The notes under the pieces were generated by a model. It saw only the letters and a list, made by a program, of their open reading frames with translations. It was not told the origin of the DNA and ran no database searches. Positions 38,450 through 46,016 of a stretch of 64,000 bases of DNA are shown here, in pieces. A program made the translations under genes and the position numbers. Origin of the DNA: Ramlibacter tataouinensis (GTDB lineage: Bacteria > Pseudomonadota > Gammaproteobacteria > Burkholderiales > Burkholderiaceae_C); contig NZ_CP010951.1 of assembly GCF_001580455.1 (NCBI RefSeq), forward strand, positions 4,365,001 to 4,429,000, written 5' to 3'. Position 1 is the first letter of the stretch. Each line of letters opens with the position of its first letter.

Positions 38450-41400
38450 TCATGCCGCCACCTCTTCGTCCATCCAGTCCACCTTCCTCATCTTGCGCAC
38501 CACCACGAACTCGTCGCGGTTGGTGCCGATGGTCCCGTAGTAGTTGAAGCCGTAGCTGAACTGCGCGTAGCCGCCGATCATGTGCGTGGGCTTGAGCACG
38601 ATGCGGGTCACCGAGTTGTGGATGCCGCCGCGCTGGCCGGTGATCTCGGAGCCAGGCGTGTTCACGATCTTTTCCTGCGCGTGGTACATCAGCACCATGC
38701 CGGGGTTGACGCGCTGGCTGACCACCGCGCGCGCGGCAATCGCCCCGTTCACGTTGAACAGCTCCACCCAGTCGTTGTCCTCGATCCCGGCGCTCTTCGC
38801 GTCGACCTCGGACAGCCAGATCACCGGGCCGCCGCGGTTGAGCGTGAGCATCAGCAGGTTGTCGCTGTAGGTCGAGTGGATGCCCCACTTCTGGTGCGGC
38901 GTGATGAAGTTCAGCTGGATCTCGCGATGCCCGTTGGACTTGATGTTGGCGACCTTGCCGGTCGTCTTCAGGTCCACCGGCGGGCGGTAGCTGGAGAACT
39001 GCTCGCCGAACGCGGTCATCCAGGGGTGGTCCAGGAAGAACTGCTGCCGTCCCGTGAGCGTGCGCCATGGAATGAGCTCGTGCACGTTCGTGTAGCCGGC
39101 GTTGTACGAGACCTTCTCGCTCTCCAGGCCGCTCCAGGTCGGCGAGGAGATGATCTTGCGCGGCTGCGACTGCACATCGCGGAAGCGGATCTTCTCGTCC
39201 TCGCGGTGCAGAGCGAGGTGGGCGTGGTCGCGCCCAGTCGCCTTGGACAGCGCCTCCCAGGCCTTGACGGCGACGTGGCCGTTGGTCTCGGGCGCCAGCT
39301 GCAGGATCACCTCGCAGGCGTCGATGTCGCTGCTGATCTTCGGCATGCCCTGGGTCACGCCTTCTTCCTGCACCAGGCCGTTGAGCTGGCCGAGCTGCTC
39401 GACCTCGACCTGCGTGTTCCAGGTGATGCCTTTGCCGCCGTTGCCGGCCTTGTTCATCAGCGGACCGAGTGCGGTGAAGCGCTTGTACACGTTGGGGTAG
39501 TCGCGCTCGACCACCGCGATGTTGGGCGCCGTCTTGCCCGGGACCAGCTCGCACTCGCCGCGCTTCCAGTCGGCCACGCCAGTCGGCTGCGCGAGTTCGG
39601 CGGGCGTGTCGTGCATCAGCGGCGACAGCACCACTTCCTTTTCGACGCCAAGGTAGCCCGGCGCCAGCTCGCTGAACTTGCGGGCGAAGCCCTTGTAGAT
39701 ATCCCAGTCGCTGCGCGCTTCCCAGGCGGGGTCCACCGCGGTGGACAGCGGATGGATGAAGGGATGCATGTCGCTGGTGTTGAGGTCGTTCTTCTCGTAC
39801 CAGGTGGCCGTGGGCAGCACGACGTCGGAGTACAGGCAGGTGGTGCTCATGCGGAAGTCCAGCGTGACCACCAGGTCCAGCTTGCCTTCGGGCGCCTTCG
39901 CGTGCCACACCACTTCCGTGGGTTTGGCTTCGTTCGGCCCCAGGTCCTTGCCCTGCACCCCATGCGAGGTGCCCAGCAGGTGCTTGAGGAAGTACTCATG
40001 GCCCTTGCCGGAGGAGCCCAGGATGTTGGAGCGCCACACGAACATGTTGCGCGGCCAGTTGGCTGGATGGTCCGGGTCTTCGCAGGACATCCGTAGCGAG
40101 CCGTCCTTCAGCGACCTGACCACGTAGTCCTTGACGTCGCCGCCGCCCGCGTTCTTCACGACCTGCAACGGGTTGGTCTGCAGTTGCGGCGCCGACGGCA
40201 GCCAGCCCATGCGCTCGGCGCGCACGTTGTAGTCGATCAGGCTGCCACCGTACTCCTTGGGGTCGGCCAGCGGCGACAGCACTTCCTCGACGCCCAGCTT
40301 CTCGTAGCGCCACTGGTCGGTGTGCGCGTAGAAAAAGGACGTCGAGTTCATCTGCCGCGGCGGCCGGATCCAGTCCAGCGCGAAGGCCAGGGCGGTCCAT
40401 CCGGTCTGCGGCCGCAGCTTTTCCTGGCCGACGTAGTGGGCCCAGCCGCCGCCGCTCTGGCCGATGCAGCCGCACAGCATCAGCATGTTGATGACCCCGC
40501 GGTAGTTCATGTCGGCGTGGTACCAGTGGTTCATCGCGGCGCCGATGATCACCATGGAGCGCCCTTGCGTCTTGTCGGCATTGGCGGCGAATTCGCGCGC
40601 CACGGTGATCAGCTGCTCGCGCGGCACGCCGGTGATCTTCTCGGCCCAGGCCGGCGTGTACGGTGCGACCACGTCGTAGCCGGGAGACTCCCTCCTCCCC
40701 TGGGGGAAGGTCGGGGTGGGCGCGCTCTGCTCGAAGCCGTACTGCGCCGCCTGCAGGTCGAACACCGTGGCGACCGTGGCCCAGCGCTCCGCGCCGGCCT
40801 TGCCCAGCTTGATACGCTGGGTCGGCACCGTGCGCAGCAGCACATCACCATGTTCCGAGCTGGGAAAATGCTCGCGCGCGATGCCGCCGTAGTAGGGGAA
40901 GGCCACCTGCGCTGTCTGCGCCTCGGGGTTGTCGCCTTCGAGGACGGACAGCTTCAGCTTGACGTCCTCGTTGTTGCGGGCCTCCTTGGCTTCCAGGTTC
41001 CACTGCCCGGCGTCCGGGCGGCCGTCCGGGCCCCAGCGGAAGCCGATGGCGCCCTTGGGCAGCACCACCTTGCCGGCCTGGTCGAAGGCCAGGGTCTTCC
41101 ACTCGGGGTTGTTCGACTGGCCGAACTTGCCGTTGAAGTCGGACGCGCGCAGGTAGCGGTCGGGCACCAGCGCGGTCGTGCCATCGGCCATCTGCTGCTC
41201 CTTCATCAGGACCAGCATCGGCAGGTCGGTGTAGCGGCGCGCGTAGTCGTCGAAGTAGGCCGATGTACTGAGCCCCCCAGGCCGCCTGACGACGTCCGCC
41301 CCCCCAAGGGTGGTGCCGGGGCTAGGGGCGGCCCGTCGCCCCTCGTAGTCGAAGTAGAACTCCTTCAGGATCACATGGCCCATGGCCATCGCCAGCGCGG

Positions 41401-42307
41401 CGTCGGTGCCCTGCTTGGGGTGCAGCCACAGGTCGGACAGCTTGGCGACCTCGGAGTAGTCGGGCGTGACCGCGACGGTCTTGGTGCCCTTGTAGCGGAC
41501 CTCGGTGAAGAAGTGCGCATCGGGGGTGCGCGTTTGCGGGACGTTCGAGCCCCAGGCGATGATGTAGTTCGAGTTGTACCAGTCGGCCGATTCCGGAACG
41601 TCGGTCTGCTCGCCCCAGATCTGGGGGGAGGCGGGCGGCAGGTCGCAGTACCAGTCGTAGAAGGACATGCAAACGCCGCCGATCAGCGACAGGTAGCGCG
41701 AGCCGGCCGCATAGCTGACCATGGACATGGCGGGGATCGGCGAGAAGCCCATCACGCGGTCGGGGCCATGCCGGCGAATCGTGTGGATGTTCGCCGCGGC
41801 GATCATCTCGTTCACTTCGTCCCAGCTGGAGCGCACGAAGCCGCCCAGGCCGCGCACTTCCTGCCAGCTCTTGCGTTTGGCTTCGTCGCCCACGATGGCG
41901 GCCCAGGCGTCAACCGGCTGCTTCGTCAGGCGCGCGTCGCGCCACAGGTTGAGCAGCCGGCCGCGCACCAGCGGGTACTTCACGCGGTTGGCGGAATACA
42001 GGTACCAGCTGTAGCTGGCGCCGCGGCCGCAGCCGCGCGGCTCGTGGTTGGGCATGTCCCAGCGGGTGCGCGGGTAGTCGGTCTGCTGGGTCTCCCAGGT
42101 GACGATGCCGCCCTTGACGTAGATCTTCCACGAGCAGGAGCCCGTGCAGTTCACGCCATGGGTGGAGCGCACGATCTTGTCGTGCTGCCAGCGCTTGCGG
42201 TAGCCGTCTTCCCAGCTGCGGTCTTCGTTCGTGATCTGGCCGTGGCCGTCGGCGAAGGATTCGCGCGCCTGGGAGAAGTAGGTGAGTCGATCGAGGAAGT
42301 GGCTCAT
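38450..42307 (-). CDS. narG: Respiratory nitrate reductase alpha subunit NarG
   Basis: Catalytic molybdenum subunit reducing nitrate to nitrite on the cytoplasmic side (1285 aa). The N-terminal His/Cys cluster region HGVNCTGSCSWK and CGRGASYSWY, and the YNSNYIIAWGSN region, are intact. Two stretches do not fit the family pattern: residues about 324-349 (after EFYFDYEG, before AYFDDYARRY) and about 528-540 (after QYGFEQ, before SPGYD). Both coincide with GC-rich repeats in the DNA. The frame is unbroken. Start MSHFLDRLTYF at 42307; narK2 ends 29 bases upstream. Confidence 0.96.
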   Translation of the reverse strand: MSHFLDRLTYFSQARESFADGHGQITNEDRSWEDGYRKRWQHDKIVRSTHGVNCTGSCSWKIYVKGGIVTWETQQTDYPRTRWDMPNHEPRGCGRGASYSWYLYSANRVKYPLVRGRLLNLWRDARLTKQPVDAWAAIVGDEAKRKSWQEVRGLGGFVRSSWDEVNEMIAAANIHTIRRHGPDRVMGFSPIPAMSMVSYAAGSRYLSLIGGVCMSFYDWYCDLPPASPQIWGEQTDVPESADWYNSNYIIAWGSNVPQTRTPDAHFFTEVRYKGTKTVAVTPDYSEVAKLSDLWLHPKQGTDAALAMAMGHVILKEFYFDYEGRRAAPSPGTTLGGADVVRRPGGLSTSAYFDDYARRYTDLPMLVLMKEQQMADGTTALVPDRYLRASDFNGKFGQSNNPEWKTLAFDQAGKVVLPKGAIGFRWGPDGRPDAGQWNLEAKEARNNEDVKLKLSVLEGDNPEAQTAQVAFPYYGGIAREHFPSSEHGDVLLRTVPTQRIKLGKAGAERWATVATVFDLQAAQYGFEQSAPTPTFPQGRRESPGYDVVAPYTPAWAEKITGVPREQLITVAREFAANADKTQGRSMVIIGAAMNHWYHADMNYRGVINMLMLCGCIGQSGGGWAHYVGQEKLRPQTGWTALAFALDWIRPPRQMNSTSFFYAHTDQWRYEKLGVEEVLSPLADPKEYGGSLIDYNVRAERMGWLPSAPQLQTNPLQVVKNAGGGDVKDYVVRSLKDGSLRMSCEDPDHPANWPRNMFVWRSNILGSSGKGHEYFLKHLLGTSHGVQGKDLGPNEAKPTEVVWHAKAPEGKLDLVVTLDFRMSTTCLYSDVVLPTATWYEKNDLNTSDMHPFIHPLSTAVDPAWEARSDWDIYKGFARKFSELAPGYLGVEKEVVLSPLMHDTPAELAQPTGVADWKRGECELVPGKTAPNIAVVERDYPNVYKRFTALGPLMNKAGNGGKGITWNTQVEVEQLGQLNGLVQEEGVTQGMPKISSDIDACEVILQLAPETNGHVAVKAWEALSKATGRDHAHLALHREDEKIRFRDVQSQPRKIISSPTWSGLESEKVSYNAGYTNVHELIPWRTLTGRQQFFLDHPWMTAFGEQFSSYRPPVDLKTTGKVANIKSNGHREIQLNFITPHQKWGIHSTYSDNLLMLTLNRGGPVIWLSEVDAKSAGIEDNDWVELFNVNGAIAARAVVSQRVNPGMVLMYHAQEKIVNTPGSEITGQRGGIHNSVTRIVLKPTHMIGGYAQFSYGFNYYGTIGTNRDEFVVVRKMRKVDWMDEEVAA
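40689..40726. repeat. Type A repeat copy inside narG
   Basis: The + strand reads CCCTCCTCCCC-TGGGGGAAGG followed by TCGGGGTGGGCGC, matching A1/A2 (38351-38437) over about 34 bases. On the narG strand it encodes the low-complexity stretch APTPTFPQGRRE in frame. Confidence 0.7.
41262..41338. repeat. Type B repeat copy inside narG
   Basis: The core GCCCCCCCAAGGG...CTAGGGGCGGCCCGTCG resembles the repeat before hom (57709-57780; GCCCCCCGAGGGGG...CTAGAGGCGGCTCGTCG). It is about 77 bases, close to 26 codons, and adds roughly residues 324-349 to NarG (RRAAPSPGTTLGG and on). Confidence 0.65.
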
Positions 42308-42336
42308 GGTTTCTGTCCTGTCTTTTCCGGGCTGCT

Positions 42337-43752
42337 TCAGCAGGGCATCTCCGCGTCCTTTCGCGCATAGAACCACCAGGTGATGGCGATGCACAGCAGG
42401 TAGAAGGCGATGAACACGTACAGCGCGGCCTCGGGCCCGCCGGTCATGGCAATGGAGGTGCCGTAGCTCTTGGGGATGAAGAAGCCCCCGTAGGCGGCCA
42501 TCGCGGCGGTGAATCCCAGCGTCGCGGCGCCTTCGGTGTTGCCGTCCTTGGTCGCGCGGGCCACGGCGTCCTTGTCGCGGCCGTCCACGCCCTGGAGCGC
42601 CTGGTTCAGGAAGATCACCGGGATCATGCGGAAGGTGGAACCATTGCCGATGCCGGTGGTGAGGAACAGCGCCAGGAAGCACAGGAAGAAGCCGGTGAAG
42701 CTGCCGTGCGAGGGGCCGGAGGGCAGGAAATACAGGACGCCGACCACGACGCTGGCCATCACGACGAAGTTCCAGAAGGTCACGCGCGCGCCGCCGAGCT
42801 TGTCCGACAGCCAGCCGCCGAAGGGGCGGATCACGGCGCCGACCAGCGGACCCAGCCAGGCGTAGGCCAGCGGGTTGACGTCGGGGAACTGGCTCTTGAT
42901 CAGGAGCGGAAAGCCCGCGGCATAGCCGATGAAGGAGCCGAAGGTGCCCAGGTACAGGGCGCACATCAGCCAGTTGTGCTTGCGGCGGAAGATGGTCGCC
43001 TGCGTCGCGAACGAGGCCTTGGCGTCGGCGATATCGTTCATCCCGAACCAGGCGGCCAGCGAGGCGAGGACGATCCAGGGCACCCAGATGAAGGCGGCGT
43101 TCTGCGTCCACACCTGCACGGCCTGCTTGCTCTTGACGACGGTCTGCGCGTCGCCGCCCAGCACGCCGAAGATGCCGGCCGTGATCACCAGGGGGCTCAG
43201 GAACTGCACCACCGATACGCCGAGGTTGCCCAGGCCCGCGTTCACGCCCAGCGCCGAGCCCTTGCGCTCCTTCGGGAAGAAGAAGCTGATGTTGGCCATG
43301 CTGGAGGAGAAATTGCCCCCGCCCAGCCCGCACAGCAGCGCCAGCAGCAGCATGGTGGGGTAGCTGGTGGTGTTGTCCTGCACCGCGAAGCCGATGCCGA
43401 TCGCGGGAATCAGCAGCGAGGCGGTGGAGATCGCCGTCCAGCGGCGGCCGCCCACCAGCGGCACGATAAAGGAATAGAAGATGCGCAGCGTCGCACCGGA
43501 CAGTGCGGGCGCTGCGGCCAGCCAGAACAGCTGGTTGGTCGAGTACTTGAAGCCGAGGGCCGGCAGGCCGACGGCGACCACGCTCCAGACCTGCCAGACG
43601 GCGAAGGCCAGGAACAGCGCGGGTACGCTGATCCAGAGGTTGATCTTGGCGATCGCCTCACCCTCTCGCTCCCAGAAGCGCTTGTCTTCGGGAGTCCACA
43701 GCGTGATCACGCGGCCGCGGCGGGGAACCGGTACGGTGGCGGTTGTTGTCAT
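42337..43752 (-). CDS. narK: Nitrate/nitrite transporter NarK2-type (MFS)
   Basis: 471-aa 12-helix transporter of the NNP family. Typical signatures are GLGGGNFSSSMANISFFFPK and NAGLGNLGVSVVQFL, with a second GNGSTFRMIP nitrate-signature region. This is the form usually exchanging nitrate for nitrite. It starts MTTTATVPVPRRG at 43752, 21 bases after narK1 ends, and precedes narG. Confidence 0.95.
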   Translation of the reverse strand: MTTTATVPVPRRGRVITLWTPEDKRFWEREGEAIAKINLWISVPALFLAFAVWQVWSVVAVGLPALGFKYSTNQLFWLAAAPALSGATLRIFYSFIVPLVGGRRWTAISTASLLIPAIGIGFAVQDNTTSYPTMLLLALLCGLGGGNFSSSMANISFFFPKERKGSALGVNAGLGNLGVSVVQFLSPLVITAGIFGVLGGDAQTVVKSKQAVQVWTQNAAFIWVPWIVLASLAAWFGMNDIADAKASFATQATIFRRKHNWLMCALYLGTFGSFIGYAAGFPLLIKSQFPDVNPLAYAWLGPLVGAVIRPFGGWLSDKLGGARVTFWNFVVMASVVVGVLYFLPSGPSHGSFTGFFLCFLALFLTTGIGNGSTFRMIPVIFLNQALQGVDGRDKDAVARATKDGNTEGAATLGFTAAMAAYGGFFIPKSYGTSIAMTGGPEAALYVFIAFYLLCIAITWWFYARKDAEMPC

Positions 43753-43773
43753 GTCTTTTCCTTGGCGCGCAGT

Positions 43774-45087
43774 TCAGTGCGCGAACGAAGGGCTGGCCGG
43801 GGCGGCCTTGCCCATCACCTCGGTGCGGCGCACTTCGGTGAAATACATCCAGATGAGGGAGACCCACACCACGCCGTACATCAGCATGAAGGCCGAGGAA
43901 CGGACACCGGTGAGGTCCATCAGCGCGCCGAACATGATCGGCAGCACGAAACCGCCCAGGCCGCCGGCCAGGCCGACGATGCCGGAGATGGTCCCGATGT
44001 TGTCGGGGTACTCGTCGCTGATGTACTTGAAAACGCTGGCCTTGCCGAAGGCCCAGGCCACGCCCAGGATCGCCATCAGCGCGGTGAAGGCGTACACGTC
44101 CAGGCCGATGTGGAAGGTCTTCGCGCCGTTGACGGTGAAGACGGTGAAGTCGGTCTGCGGGTACGACAGCAGGAACAGGCACACCCAGCTCACCCACATC
44201 ACCCACCAGGTGACCCGGTGCGCGCCCCACCTGTCGGACAGCGCGCCGCCGATCGCGCGCAGCACGCCGCCGGGCAGCGAGAAGCAGGCGGCCAGCAGGG
44301 CGGCGACGCGGATGTCGAGGCCGTACTCACCGACGTAGTACTGCACCATCCACAGCGCCAGGGCGACGTAGCCGCCGAACACGATGCTGTAGTACTGGCA
44401 GTAGCGCAGCACCGTCGGATCCTTCAGTGCCTTGAGCTGGTCGGCAAAGCGGACCTGGCTCGACACCAGATGCTTCGGATCGCTGTAGCTGAAGAACCAG
44501 AACAGGATCACCGTGCCCAGCATCACCGCCGCATACACCTGCGGCACCATCGTCCAGCCGAAGGCGACCACGATCGCCGGCGCCAGGAACTTGTTGACGG
44601 CGGCGCCGGAGTTGCCCGCGCCGTAGATGCCCATCGCGGTGCCTTGCCGGCTCTTGGGGAACCACCGCGCCACATAGGGCGTGCCGACGGAGAACGAGCC
44701 GCCGGCCAGGCCGACGAACAGGCCGATGGCCAGGAAGTGCCAGTACTCGGTGGCATAGGCCATCAGCCAGATCGCCGGCACCGTCAGTGCCATCAGGATC
44801 GCCATGACGATGCGGCCGCCGTACCGGTCGGTCCAGATGCCCAGCGGCACGCGCACCAGCGAGCCTGTGAGCACGGGCATGGCGGTGAGCAGGCCGAACT
44901 GCGTGGCGTTGAGGTTCAGCGCCTTCTTGATCGGGATGCCGATGACGCCGAACATCATCCAGACCATGAAGCAGACGGTGAAGGCGAGGGTGCTGACGAT
45001 CAGCACCGACCAGGCCTGGCGCGCTGCGAGCGCCCCCTGCGGCGGTGCGCCGCTGCGCCGGGTGGAGGGTGTGAGCACGGCTGACAC
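43774..45087 (-). CDS. narK: Nitrate transporter NarK1-type (MFS)
   Basis: 437-aa NNP-family transporter. Signatures GGSFSVGTPYVARWFPKSRQG and GAGNSGAAVNKFLAP, and GLAGGLGGFVLP in the second half, mark the NarK1 (nitrate/H+ symport-like) group. The start is GTG at 45087, with AAGGAG correctly spaced; an upstream in-frame extension to 45198 is rejected. First gene of the nar structural operon. Confidence 0.94.
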   Translation of the reverse strand: MSAVLTPSTRRSGAPPQGALAARQAWSVLIVSTLAFTVCFMVWMMFGVIGIPIKKALNLNATQFGLLTAMPVLTGSLVRVPLGIWTDRYGGRIVMAILMALTVPAIWLMAYATEYWHFLAIGLFVGLAGGSFSVGTPYVARWFPKSRQGTAMGIYGAGNSGAAVNKFLAPAIVVAFGWTMVPQVYAAVMLGTVILFWFFSYSDPKHLVSSQVRFADQLKALKDPTVLRYCQYYSIVFGGYVALALWMVQYYVGEYGLDIRVAALLAACFSLPGGVLRAIGGALSDRWGAHRVTWWVMWVSWVCLFLLSYPQTDFTVFTVNGAKTFHIGLDVYAFTALMAILGVAWAFGKASVFKYISDEYPDNIGTISGIVGLAGGLGGFVLPIMFGALMDLTGVRSSAFMLMYGVVWVSLIWMYFTEVRRTEVMGKAAPASPSFAH

Positions 45088-45183
45088 GAGGGGCTCCTTC
45101 TGGTGGTTTTGGTATGCCTCCACTGTCCGCGTTAGCGGCGCTCGCGAACATCCTTCGGTGGCAGGGTGGCGGCCAGCCGCGAA

Positions 45184-45203
45184 GAACGATGGGGCCATCG
45201 TTC
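45184..45203 (-). promoter_or_regulatory. Perfect palindrome upstream of narK1
   Basis: GAACGATGG and CCATCGTTC are separated by GG, giving a two-fold symmetric 20-base site 97-116 bases before the narK1 start. The regulator is unknown; it does not fit the usual head-to-head NarL heptamers. Confidence 0.5.
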
Positions 45204-45226
45204 GGAAGAACTATGGGCGCCGCGGC

Positions 45227-45240
45227 TTGAAGTGGTTCAA
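45227..45240 (-). promoter_or_regulatory. FNR-like palindrome upstream of narK1
   Basis: TTGAA-GTGG-TTCAA, symmetric, two mismatches to TTGAT-N4-ATCAA, 140 bases before the narK1 start. It may serve FNR-type control of the nar operon. Confidence 0.4.
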
Positions 45241-45286
45241 GGGCATCGGCGCGGCGATGGCGGGTGGTGCCACCGCGTCGGGCTGG

Positions 45287-45314
45287 CCTCCCTTGCCCCC
45301 CGGAGGGGAGGGAG
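45287..45314. repeat. Partial type A repeat between narL and narK1
   Basis: CCTCCCTTGCCCC-CCGGAGGGGAGGG is palindromic and related to the repeat pair at 38351-38437. It lies just after the narL stop and may also act as a hairpin at the end of narXL. Confidence 0.55.
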
Positions 45315-45338
45315 TCCAGCTGTGTCCCGGCGCAGTGC

Positions 45339-45992
45339 CTACGCGGACTTGCTGGCGAAGACCGCGGCCTGCACGCGCGAGCTCAGGCCGAGTTTGCGCA
45401 GGATGTGCTGCACGTGGATCTTGACGGTGGTCTCGGCGATCGAGAGGTGGCGCGCGATTTCCTTGTTGCTCGCGCCCAGGGCGATCTGCTGCAGCACCTG
45501 CTGCTCGCGCGCCGACAGCTGGGCGATCGCATCCTCGGCCGGCGAGGGCGCCGGCGCGGCGGCAGGGCCGGACTGGATCGCGGCGATGAGCTTGCCCGTC
45601 ATCTCGGGGCTGACCACCGGCTCGCCGCCCATGACGCGCTGGATGGCGCGCGACAGGTCCTCGCCTTCGATCGTCTTGAGCAGGTAGCCGCTGGCACCGC
45701 CGCGCAGCGCCGCCTGCAAGTCGCGCTCGTCCTCGCTCACCGTCAGGAGGATCACCCGCGCGGCCGGCGCGGCCTCCTTCAGCCCGGGCAGGGACTGCAC
45801 GCCAGTGGCGCCGGGCAGGTGGTTGTCCAGCAGGATCAGGTCCGGCTGCAACTCGCCCGCCCGCCGGACGGCCTCGCCGGCGTCGCCGGCCTCGCCCACG
45901 ACCCGCAGGCTGGCGTCACCGGCCAGCAGCGCCACCAGGCCGCGCCGGAAGAGGGTGTGGTCATCGACGACGAGCAGGCGGATCGGGTTCAT
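45339..45992 (-). CDS. narL: Nitrate/nitrite response regulator NarL
   Basis: 217-aa regulator. The receiver has LLVVDDHTLFRRGL and the phospho-accepting Asp in DLILLDNHLPG; the HTH is LSAREQQVLQQIALGASNKEIA with TVKIHVQHILRKLGL. It lies 24 bases downstream of narX, so its partner is clear. A linker rich in Ala/Pro separates the domains. It should control the nar operon that follows on the same strand. Confidence 0.95.
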   Translation of the reverse strand: MNPIRLLVVDDHTLFRRGLVALLAGDASLRVVGEAGDAGEAVRRAGELQPDLILLDNHLPGATGVQSLPGLKEAAPAARVILLTVSEDERDLQAALRGGASGYLLKTIEGEDLSRAIQRVMGGEPVVSPEMTGKLIAAIQSGPAAAPAPSPAEDAIAQLSAREQQVLQQIALGASNKEIARHLSIAETTVKIHVQHILRKLGLSSRVQAAVFASKSA

Positions 45993-46016
45993 GCGGGCTG
46001 TTCTGTCCGGTGTTCT

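Noticed and set aside
40184..42370. 728-codon open frame antisense to narG
   Set aside because: No family similarity and mirrors narG codons.
45088..45198. N-terminal extension of narK1 to 45198
   Set aside because: The extension runs across a perfect palindrome and lacks a ribosome binding site; GTG 45087 has a well-placed AAGGAG.
45195..45218. NarL heptamers near narK1
   Set aside because: CCCAT-like fragments are present but the palindrome has the wrong relative orientation for the 7-2-7 arrangement, so it is reported only as an unassigned operator.
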